Shown here in pieces: positions 1 through 5,607 of a stretch of DNA of 7,607 bases. Position 1 is the stretch's first letter. Each line of letters begins with the position of its first letter. Location: positions 1 through 7,607 of the forward strand of contig JAGYMT010000068.1 of assembly GCA_018400335.1 (NCBI GenBank), in the 5' to 3' direction. Position numbers and translations under genes: made by a program. The notes below the pieces were generated by a model. It saw nothing but the letters and a program-made list of their open reading frames with translations, made no database searches and was not told the DNA's origin. Source of the stretch: Kiritimatiellia bacterium. Its GTDB lineage: Bacteria > Verrucomicrobiota > Kiritimatiellia > JAAZAB01.

Positions 1-57
1 GCGACCATGCCAAAGGCATGGCAGGCGCAAGGCTTGCCCCGCGTAACGCGGGGTCGC
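1..57. repeat. Cluster of nested inverted repeats at the left edge
   Basis: Two perfect 7-bp stems with 3-nt loops are visible: CCATGCC/GGCATGG (5-11 with 15-21, loop AAA) and CCCCGCG/CGCGGGG (37-43 with 47-53, loop TAA). A smaller 4-bp stem, GCAA/TTGC (27-30 with 34-37), lies between them and shares base 37 with the third stem. GCGA (1-4) and TCGC (54-57) are complementary and exactly flank the outer hairpins, so the block can be drawn as a closed multi-branch junction. It could be a structured RNA end, a REP/REPIN-like palindromic element or an upstream transcription terminator. No T-run follows, so a classical intrinsic terminator is not favoured. The element may extend left of the window. 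Confidence 0.5.
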
Positions 58-116
58 GGGGGTCTGACGCCATAATTAGAATTGCTATGCACGCATTATC
101 AGCGGCGGCGCTCCCT

Positions 117-152
117 GCGGCCGCGGAATTATTGCGGCCGGCGGAATTAATT
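117..152 (+). repeat. Imperfect tandem direct repeat upstream of the AraC-family gene
   Basis: GCGGCCGCGGAATTATT (117-133) is followed directly by GCGGCCGGCGGAATTAATT (134-152). They are identical apart from two single-base insertions in the second copy. The second copy runs into the TT of a TTGACT box. Each unit is about the size of an AraC-family half-site, so an autoregulatory site is possible. It does not resemble the other direct repeat at 1024-1060, which weakens that idea. A chance low-complexity duplication is the alternative. Confidence 0.45.
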
Positions 153-178
153 GACTCCGCGTGACGTAATGATATTCT
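151..178 (+). promoter_or_regulatory. Candidate sigma70-type promoter for the AraC-family regulator
   Basis: TTGACT (151-156) matches TTGACA in five of six positions. TATTCT (173-178) matches TATAAT in four of six, with a 16-bp spacer. A start site about 7 bp after the -10 box falls at or next to the ATG at 185. This would make a leaderless or nearly leaderless message, in keeping with the lack of any Shine-Dalgarno sequence before that ATG. The -10 box is weak. Confidence 0.35.
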
Positions 179-184
179 GCCCGC

Positions 185-1003
185 ATGAAGAGCAAAGAAT
201 GCCCTGGTGCCGATGTCCCTCTGCCGGAAATACGAACGTTCGGGCGGATGATGTTCGACCCGATATGGGCGAAGCGCGCCCATCCCGCGAACGCCTGCGA
301 GATTCTTCACGTGGTCGAGGGCCAGCTCAAATTGAGCATGGCTGGCAAAAGGCATTCCGTGGGCCCCGGCGGAACTCTGGTCGTCCCCAGAGGGACGGTT
401 CACCGCGATGAGTTCGCCCCGGGTGAACAGCTTGACCTGATATACTGCTCATTTGATTGGGAATTGGCGGACCCGTTCTTCGATACGGTTGATAATGCCG
501 TTATCTCGCGAATGCCCCCCCACAGACGCACCCAGTTGTGCGCCATGTTCGATCAGGTTCGCGCTGATTTTGCCTACGGCACCCCCATGGGAAAACTGCT
601 TATCAGGGCAAGGCTGCTGGAGATACTCCTCTTCCTGTGGCGCGAGACCGAGCAGTCTGCCGGCGATGAGTGCGATTCGGCTACGAGGACGCTCATGCTT
701 CGCGCGAAGGAATACATCAGGGAGCGCTACGCCGAGCACGTCGGGCTCGATGATATAGCCGGAGCTCTGGGCGTGAGCCCGTATCACCTCTCCCACGTTT
801 TCAGTCAGGAGAGCGATTTCTCACTCTTCTCATATCTCACGCAGGTTCGAATGGACCGCGCCAGGGAATTGCTCAAGAAGAGCAGTCTCAACGTGGGAGA
901 GGTGGCTAACGCCGTGGGCTACGACGATCCGAACTACTTCGCAAAGGTCTTCCAGAAGCACTGCGGCTTGTCTCCCAGTGCCTATCGCGGACGCGGCCGG
1001 TGA
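185..1003 (+). CDS. AraC-family transcriptional regulator with N-terminal cupin sensor
   Basis: This is a 272-residue cytoplasmic DNA-binding regulator. The N-terminal half (about residues 30-85) looks like an AraC-type cupin ligand-binding domain, with the segment EILHVVEGQLKLSM, a GPGGTLVVPRG turn and H73. The C-terminal ~100 residues (about 170-270) are a double helix-turn-helix AraC domain. The first HTH begins near L188 (LDDIAGALGVSPYHLSHVF). The second contains VGEVANAVGYDDPNYFAKVF and ends in the family signature HCGLSPSAYR. An in-frame stop at 170-172 makes ATG 185 the first possible start. It has no visible Shine-Dalgarno, so a leaderless message is likely; ATG 248 is a less likely alternative because it would trim the cupin region. 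The gene lies 164 bp upstream of a same-strand catabolic-looking cluster and probably controls it. The ligand is unknown. Family assignment is very secure; the regulatory target is inferred. Confidence 0.93.
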   Translation: MKSKECPGADVPLPEIRTFGRMMFDPIWAKRAHPANACEILHVVEGQLKLSMAGKRHSVGPGGTLVVPRGTVHRDEFAPGEQLDLIYCSFDWELADPFFDTVDNAVISRMPPHRRTQLCAMFDQVRADFAYGTPMGKLLIRARLLEILLFLWRETEQSAGDECDSATRTLMLRAKEYIRERYAEHVGLDDIAGALGVSPYHLSHVFSQESDFSLFSYLTQVRMDRARELLKKSSLNVGEVANAVGYDDPNYFAKVFQKHCGLSPSAYRGRGR

Positions 1004-1023
1004 TGTCGCATCCTCCAGGCAGC

Positions 1024-1060
1024 CGCAACAAATTACCCTTATTCGCAACCGATTTCCCTT
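1024..1060 (+). promoter_or_regulatory. Candidate AraC-family operator: two 17-bp direct repeats, 20-bp period
   Basis: CGCAACAAATTACCCTT (1024-1040) and CGCAACCGATTTCCCTT (1044-1060) agree at 14 of 17 positions and are separated by 3 bp. AraC-family proteins typically contact direct half-sites of about 17 bp spaced about two helical turns apart, as in araI1-I2. The pair lies 20 bp after the regulator's stop codon and about 110 bp before the next start codon, where an activator site is expected. A poor promoter may follow (TTGCGG 1059-1064, then TACATC 1080-1085), consistent with activator dependence. The repeats are directly visible; the binding role is inferred. Confidence 0.55.
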
Positions 1061-1154
1061 GCGGATCAGGCGTCCCTGTTACATCCTTCTCGCCGATTTG
1101 AAGGAGCTCGTTTGTTTGGTGTCCGTTTGTGATTCTTTGCGGGCGACTGCTCAC

Positions 1155-1160
1155 GGGAGG
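1155..1160 (+). promoter_or_regulatory. Ribosome binding site fixing the start at 1168
   Basis: GGGAGG lies 7 nt before ATG 1168. This selects 1168 rather than the in-frame upstream ATG at 1129, and the protein then begins a few residues before the conserved LQIGW motif shared with the downstream paralogue. Confidence 0.75.
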
Positions 1161-1167
1161 AAATGTC

Positions 1168-2541
1168 ATGCAGAAGGACTCATTGCAGATTGGTTGGGCG
1201 CAGGACAGCATAACGCCCGCCGAGAGGGTCAACCTCTTCGGCATGTTCAACGAGAGGATTAGCACGCACGTGGAAGAGCCGTGCACCGCGACCGCTCTTG
1301 CCTTGAAGGGGGCGGATGGCGACCGCGCGATATGGATGTCGTGCGATCTGGTCAACATCACGCTGGACGTCGTCGAGGACTTGCGCCGCGCGGTCGCGGC
1401 GAGGATTCCCGGGTTCTAGCCCTGCAAGCTGCTGGTCAGCTGTACGCACACCCATAACGCGCCGAATTTCCGCGACGATCTCTTTCCGACCCCGCCTCCG
1501 GATGCCATGACGTGCTCCGGCTACCGCGCCTTTTTCTTAGACCGCGCGGCCGGCATCGCCGTCCGGGCGTGGAACTCGCTCGCGCAAGGCCGGGTGGCTC
1601 CCGCGCTCGGCCACGCAGTGCTCGGCTGGTGCAGACGCGCGGTCTATGCCGACGGAACCGGGCTGATGTACGGCGACACGCGGCGCCGCGATTTTATGAA
1701 GATCGAGGGGCCGATGGATCCCGGCATCGAGCTTCTCTTCACACATGATTCGTCCGGCGGCCTCACGGGCGCGGTGGTGAGCATTGCCTGCACGCCCCAA
1801 ACCTGCATGGGCGAGAATTTCCTCAGCGCCGACTTCTGGGGACCCGCCCGCAGGTTGCTCCGCGAACATTTCGGCGAAAGTTTCAACGTTCTTGCCGTTA
1901 CCGGTGCGGCCGGCGATCAGTGTCCCGATGACCTTATCCGCCGCGGCCGGAGCGAACGAAGTCTGCGCGGACTCGATGCCTGTGCGACGCTCGCCCGCAG
2001 GCTGGTCCATGGCGTGGTCGAGGGATACGAAACGGGGCGCCGCGAGATGGACGGCTCACCCGTATTTCGCCACTCGCACGCGGTGCTGCCCCTGCCTGCC
2101 TACGTTATGAGCGATGAGCAGGTGGAATATTACAGGAACGAGATCGCGCGCCTTACAGCGGAAGGAGAACCCGATCCCCGCTCATGGAACGGCGGCACCG
2201 TGCTCAGGGCGCGCCGGCACCTGGAGCGCCACGCGGAGACGGGGCCGAACCCGGTCCTGGATATTGACTGCAACTTCCTGCGTATAGGGGATCTGGCCGT
2301 GGCCACCAATCCGTTCGAGCTCTACATGGAATACGGTCAGCGCATAAAGGCTCATTCCCCGGCCACTCAGACCATCGCCGGCGAGCTCGCGAACGACAGC
2401 ATGAACTACCTGCCTACGCGCGAGGCTCTCGCGCACGGCCATTACAGCGCCATGCCTTCGCACATCCGCCTTGGTCCTGATGGCGGAGATCAGTTCGTCG
2501 TGCGATCCGTCGAACACCTGGATACTCTATGGAACCCGTAG
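1168..2541 (+). pseudogene. Ceramidase-fold hydrolase-like gene interrupted by an in-frame TAG
   Basis: Read through one TAG at codon 84, this frame encodes a 457-residue protein. It is a diverged paralogue of the gene at 3898-5385 and resembles the neutral/alkaline non-lysosomal ceramidase N-terminal domain family. The N-terminal 45 aligned residues (from LQIGW) share 24 identities with the paralogue. Visible family features are the THTHNAP metal motif (H94, H96), NPFE (E384) and MNYLPT (Y414), matching positions of the His/Glu/Tyr zinc ligands of characterised ceramidases. The second zinc His is not apparent (SIACTPQ). No signal peptide is seen, so the product would be cytosolic. Termination at TAG gives 83 residues without the metal motif. 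A restart at ATG 1507 would also lack it and has no Shine-Dalgarno. The frame stays open to TAG 2539-2541, aligned with the paralogue's end, so the lesion looks recent, or is a sequence error, or is read through. Family membership is fairly secure; the substrate is unknown. Confidence 0.75.
1417..1419 (+). other. In-frame amber codon interrupting the ceramidase-like gene
   Basis: TAG sits in GF*PCK where the intact paralogue reads GLKPGN, in a gapless alignment on both sides that runs straight into the THTH motif. The aligned codon in the paralogue is AAG, one substitution from TAG. The same gene ends in TAG at 2539-2541 at the expected C-terminus, so TAG evidently means stop in this genome. 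A nonsense mutation or base-call error is the simplest reading. Confidence 0.85.
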
Positions 2542-2568
2542 TGTGAATTAATCAGAACCTGAGTCAAC

Positions 2569-2575
2569 AAGGAGG
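2569..2575 (+). promoter_or_regulatory. Strong ribosome binding site of the aminotransferase gene
   Basis: AAGGAGG lies 8 nt before ATG 2584. It is the best Shine-Dalgarno match in the window and sits in the 42-bp gap after the preceding gene. Confidence 0.8.
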
Positions 2576-2583
2576 ATGTCACT

Positions 2584-3873
2584 ATGCAAAAGTCAACTGA
2601 TGAACTCGCAGTGTTCGGCGGATCGCCGGCGGTTCCCGCCGGGATGGTCAAGAACTGGCCGCCGATAGATGATTCCGATGTTAAGTCCGTGATGGCGTCG
2701 CTGAATGGGGTCAACCACTCGTTCGGTCCGAACTGTTCCGCATTTCAGGATGAATTCGCGGCCTGGAACGGGAACAAGTATGCCATCTTCACGAACAGCG
2801 GGACCGCGGCGCTGCACATGGGGCTGGTTGCTTGCGGGGTGGGGGCGGGCGACCACGTGCTGGTGACGGCCTATTCGTGGTCATCGAGCGCCACCTGCAT
2901 AATCCATCATAACGCGATCCCCGTTTTCGTTGACATCGATTTCGACACGATCAATATGGATGTGGACAAGATAGAAGCCGCCATAACGCCCAGGACGAAG
3001 GCAATAGTGGCCGTGCATTTACACGGGCTGGCGGTTGATATGGACAAGGTGATGGATATCGCGAAGCGGCACAACCTGAAGGTCGTGGAGGACGCGTGCC
3101 AGGCGCACGGCGCCCTGTGCCGCGGCAGGAAGGTCGGCACGCTTGGCCACTGCGCGGCGTTCAGTTTCAACCAGAACAAGTGCCTCTGCACCGGCGACGG
3201 CGGGATGTTCGTAACCAACGACGAGGAGATGAAGAATAAGGCCGCCATGTTGTGGAGCTTCGGTGAGACGCGCACCCCGCTGGAGAGCAGGGACTATCAC
3301 GCCTACGCGCTCGGGTGGATGTATCGCGGGAACGATATGACCGCCGCTTTCGGCCGCTCGCAGCTCGCGAAGCTGGACGGCTATATGTCCACTCTGGCCG
3401 AAAACGCGGACGTCATGAACAAGCGACTGAATGGCATCAAGGGGCTTATCCTTCCAACCGAGCCCGCCGGGTTCGGCCACAACTGGTATAATTATACGTG
3501 CCGGATTGACATGGATGCGATCGGCTGGAAGGGCGATCCTTCGCTGATGCGCGATGCGATCATGAAGGCGCTTCAGGCTGAGGGCGCCCAATCATCGGTG
3601 TGGCAGCGGTTCATCCTGCCCCGCATGACCGTGTTTCAGGCGAAGAACGCCTACGGCAAGGGCAGCCCATGGGCGGAGAACGACTCGTTGGATGTTGACT
3701 ACAATCCCGATCAGTTCCCCGTGGCGCAGAAGCACAGCGACACGCATTTCGGGCTCACGAATCCGCTGCGCGCTCCGAATGGCACGGATGAGGCCGAGAA
3801 GGTCGCCGACGCCTACGAGAAGGTGTTCAAGAACCTGGACTGCATTGATCCGGAAAAAGTCCTCGCGAAATGA
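2584..3873 (+). CDS. DegT/DnrJ/EryC1/StrS-family PLP-dependent aminotransferase
   Basis: This is a 429-residue fold-type I, PLP-dependent aminotransferase of the sugar/cyclitol class, predicted cytosolic. Family hallmarks appear in order. An N-terminal LAVFGGSPAVP segment is typical of the StsC/AHBA-synthase-like branch. TNSGTAALH (70-78) forms part of the phosphate-binding region. VVEDACQAHGA follows, with D170 as the residue expected to pair with the pyridine nitrogen. FSFNQNKCLCTGDGG contains K199 as the likely Schiff-base lysine. Length fits the family. Characterised relatives transfer an amino group, usually from Gln or Glu, to a keto-sugar or keto-cyclitol; others make AHBA by dehydration, so the exact reaction is open. 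It lies between two ceramidase-like paralogues with gaps of 42 and 24 bp, suggesting co-transcription and a shared pathway. Family assignment is very secure; the substrate is unassigned. Confidence 0.93.
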   Translation: MQKSTDELAVFGGSPAVPAGMVKNWPPIDDSDVKSVMASLNGVNHSFGPNCSAFQDEFAAWNGNKYAIFTNSGTAALHMGLVACGVGAGDHVLVTAYSWSSSATCIIHHNAIPVFVDIDFDTINMDVDKIEAAITPRTKAIVAVHLHGLAVDMDKVMDIAKRHNLKVVEDACQAHGALCRGRKVGTLGHCAAFSFNQNKCLCTGDGGMFVTNDEEMKNKAAMLWSFGETRTPLESRDYHAYALGWMYRGNDMTAAFGRSQLAKLDGYMSTLAENADVMNKRLNGIKGLILPTEPAGFGHNWYNYTCRIDMDAIGWKGDPSLMRDAIMKALQAEGAQSSVWQRFILPRMTVFQAKNAYGKGSPWAENDSLDVDYNPDQFPVAQKHSDTHFGLTNPLRAPNGTDEAEKVADAYEKVFKNLDCIDPEKVLAK

Positions 3874-3883
3874 GACATTGAAC

Positions 3884-3889
3884 GGAGGT
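3884..3889 (+). promoter_or_regulatory. Ribosome binding site of the second ceramidase-like gene
   Basis: GGAGGT lies 8 nt before ATG 3898, within the 24-bp gap to the aminotransferase gene. It supports a start that gives a short polar extension (residues 1-15) before the conserved ALQIGW motif. Confidence 0.75.
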
Positions 3890-3897
3890 ATAAGAAA

Positions 3898-5385
3898 ATG
3901 AGCGATGGATCAAAGAAACCTGAAAACGAGCATGAAAACGCGCTGCAAATAGGTTGGGGTAGCGCCGACCTCACCCCGGCCGAGCCTGTCAGTATCGCCG
4001 GCCAGTTTCACGTGCGCATCTCAGAGGGCGTGATGGATCCGATCACGGCCACCGCCCTGGCTATCTCGTCCGGCGATGATGGCGTTGTGCTCGTGAGCTG
4101 CGATTTCGCCGTGATTCCGGACGGCCTTCTCAATTCCGTAAGGGAGCTGGCTTCCGCCGGGACGCCGGGTTTGAAGCCCGGCAATATCGTTCTCAATGCG
4201 ACCCACACCCACACTGCGCCGGAGGTTCGCACGCCGCGCGATTATGAGATGCGCGGCGGCCTGTCATGGTCCGGCATGGCGATAGAGCTGCCCATGATGG
4301 ATCCGGGGGATTACGCGAAGATCGCGGCCGCGCGCATTGCGGACGCGGTGAAGACGGCATGGGAAGGGCGGCGGAGCGGCTCTGTGGCTTTTGGACTCGG
4401 CCACGCGGTTGTCGGAAGGAACAGGCGAAGCTGCTACCTGAACGGCGAGAGCCGGATGTACGGTCAAACGGCATTGGATGATTTCAGCCATATCGAGGGC
4501 TACGAGGATCATGCCGTCAACCTGCTCGGCACGTGGGATGTTGCCGGCAACCTCACGGGCCTCGTGGTGAACATCGCGTGTCCATCGCAGGTGAGCGAGT
4601 CACTGTTCCAGTTGAGCGCGGATTACTGGCATGACGTGCGAACGGAGCTCAGAAGACGGCTTGGCGGCGCTCTGTTTGTCCTTCCGCAGTGTTCCACGGC
4701 TGGCGATCAGTCGCCGCACGTCCAGGTGTGCAAGGCGGCGGAGGAGCGAATGGCCAAGCTGGCCGGGCTCACCGAGCGGCAGGAGATCGGCGTTCGCGTC
4801 GCCGATGCCGTGGGCGCTGCGCTTCCGCTCATGGAAAAGGATCGCCTGTCGAATCCGGTCTTCCGCCACGTCGAGGACGAGGTTGATCTCACGCGCCGGC
4901 GGCTGTCGCAATCCGACGTTGACGAGGCTGCAGTCGAGGCCGGAAAGCTGAAGGCGGAATACGAGAGGCTTTTAAAGGAGCTTGAGGCGCATCCGGAAAA
5001 ACGTTCCGAGCCGCACTGGTATGTTCCCATGACAAGGGCATTCAGGCGGATGCGATGGTATCAGGGCGTGGTTAAGCGGTTCGAGGATGAGAAGGAGCGG
5101 CCGCGATTATCGTTCGAAGTCCACGCGCTGCGGCTTGGCGACATGGCCGTGGCGACGAACCCGTTCGAGTACTATCTCGATTTCGGGATGAGGATCAAGG
5201 CGCGCAGTCCCGCGTTGCAGACATTCCTCGTCCAGCTCAGCGGCTGCGGAACTTACGTTCCAACCGCGCGCGCGGTTACCGGGAAGAGTTATGGCGCTAT
5301 TCCTGCCAGCACCCCCATCGGGCCGGAGGGCGGTCAGGAGCTGGTGGAATGGACGGTTGGCGCCCTTCAGGAACTTTGGAAATGA
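3898..5385 (+). CDS. Neutral/alkaline ceramidase N-terminal-domain-like hydrolase, cytosolic
   Basis: This is an intact 495-residue protein and the paralogue of the interrupted gene at 1168. It begins with a polar, Lys/Glu-rich stretch and no signal peptide, unlike secreted bacterial ceramidases, so a cytosolic role on a small imported substrate is more likely than lipid hydrolysis (inference). Motifs in order are LQIGWGSADLTPAEP near the start, NATHTHTAPE (H103, H105), GHAVVGRNRR, NIACPSQVSE, a STAGDQSPH segment, VATNPFEYY (E424) and GTYVPT (Y453). Characterised neutral ceramidases bind zinc through two His, one Glu and one Tyr. One His site, the Glu and the Tyr have counterparts here, but the second His position reads Pro (ACPSQ). 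A charged, probably helical insert (about residues 330-370) is absent or shorter in the paralogue. Its stop overlaps the next small ORF by ATGA. Fold-family assignment is good; catalytic activity and substrate are uncertain. Confidence 0.85.
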   Translation: MSDGSKKPENEHENALQIGWGSADLTPAEPVSIAGQFHVRISEGVMDPITATALAISSGDDGVVLVSCDFAVIPDGLLNSVRELASAGTPGLKPGNIVLNATHTHTAPEVRTPRDYEMRGGLSWSGMAIELPMMDPGDYAKIAAARIADAVKTAWEGRRSGSVAFGLGHAVVGRNRRSCYLNGESRMYGQTALDDFSHIEGYEDHAVNLLGTWDVAGNLTGLVVNIACPSQVSESLFQLSADYWHDVRTELRRRLGGALFVLPQCSTAGDQSPHVQVCKAAEERMAKLAGLTERQEIGVRVADAVGAALPLMEKDRLSNPVFRHVEDEVDLTRRRLSQSDVDEAAVEAGKLKAEYERLLKELEAHPEKRSEPHWYVPMTRAFRRMRWYQGVVKRFEDEKERPRLSFEVHALRLGDMAVATNPFEYYLDFGMRIKARSPALQTFLVQLSGCGTYVPTARAVTGKSYGAIPASTPIGPEGGQELVEWTVGALQELWK

Positions 5386-5546
5386 CGACGCCGCGCGAGA
5401 ATCTGCCGAAGGTGTTCCGGCACGAGATTCCGGATTGGCTACCGCTCGTAGGTCATTGCGATCCCTGTCCGGACAGGACCATGGAGCAGACCATGTTCGC
5501 AAGGGACTGCTGCAGGGAGCTTTCGCCGCGTCCCGATTTTGCTTGA
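5382..5546 (+). pseudogene. Truncated start of a UroD-family (methyltransferase/decarboxylase-like) gene
   Basis: The ATG at 5382 overlaps the preceding TGA as ATGA, the usual sign of translational coupling, and AGGAA (5369-5373) lies 8 nt upstream. The 54-residue product opens TPRENLPKVFRHEIPDWLPLVGH. This resembles the conserved N-terminus (TPREN...R.E.PDW.P) of uroporphyrinogen-decarboxylase-family proteins, including corrinoid methyltransferase relatives. The family is normally well over 300 residues, so this would be only the first tenth. After about residue 35 the resemblance fades, the frame stops at 5544-5546, and neither other forward frame continues it before the next gene at 5608. 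A deletion removing most of the gene is the simplest explanation; a genuine small protein is the alternative. The match is from memory of the family and rests on about 25 residues. Confidence 0.5.
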
Positions 5547-5572
5547 GCTCGACCGCCTCCTGTGATTATGAT
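5543..5572 (+). promoter_or_regulatory. Candidate internal promoter for the kinase-phosphatase gene
   Basis: TTGAGC (5543-5548) and TATGAT (5567-5572) are separated by 18 bp. The -10 box matches TATAAT in five of six positions and the -35 box matches TTGACA in four of six. Transcription would start near 5579, about 29 nt before the ATG at 5608. This could uncouple the last gene from the upstream operon. Confidence 0.4.
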
Positions 5573-5575
5573 CTT

Positions 5576-5597
5576 CCCGGTTTGCACAAACCCCGGG
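5576..5597 (+). promoter_or_regulatory. Small hairpin partly covering the kinase gene's ribosome binding site
   Basis: CCCGG (5576-5580) pairs with CCGGG (5593-5597), and TTT (5581-5583) pairs with AAA (5588-5590). The loop is GCAC and there is a two-base bulge on the 3' side. The 3' arm contains the first GGG of the GGGAGG Shine-Dalgarno at 5595-5600, 7 nt before ATG 5608. Folding could reduce translation initiation in transcripts that start upstream. The stem is short, so the regulatory role is speculative. Confidence 0.3.
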
Positions 5598-5607
5598 AGG
5601 ACTGTCC

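Noticed and set aside
1..184. tRNA or CRISPR element in the left non-coding region
   Set aside because: No tRNA cloverleaf with a TTC-arm or CCA end, and no regularly spaced repeat-spacer units. The palindromes are too short and too close.
1098..1104. GAAGGAG as a ribosome binding site for a leader peptide in the 1004-1167 gap
   Set aside because: No ATG follows at a suitable distance, and the possible GTG start only opens the overlapping shadow frame.
978..1262. Small + strand ORF bridging the regulator and the first ceramidase-like gene
   Set aside because: It overlaps both genes in another frame, crosses the operator-like repeats and the ribosome binding site, and has no recognisable domain.
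1417..1419. Genome-wide reassignment of TAG to sense
   Set aside because: The same gene ends with TAG at 2539-2541 at the C-terminal position expected from its paralogue, so TAG still functions as stop.
1507..2541. Independent gene starting at ATG 1507
   Set aside because: There is no Shine-Dalgarno, the start lies inside a region homologous to the middle of the paralogue, and the product would lack the LQIGW start and THTH motif. It is better explained as the downstream part of the interrupted gene.
3019..3591. Minus-strand open frame of 190 codons
   Set aside because: It is antisense to the aminotransferase core, including the catalytic lysine region, and shows no family features or ribosome binding site.
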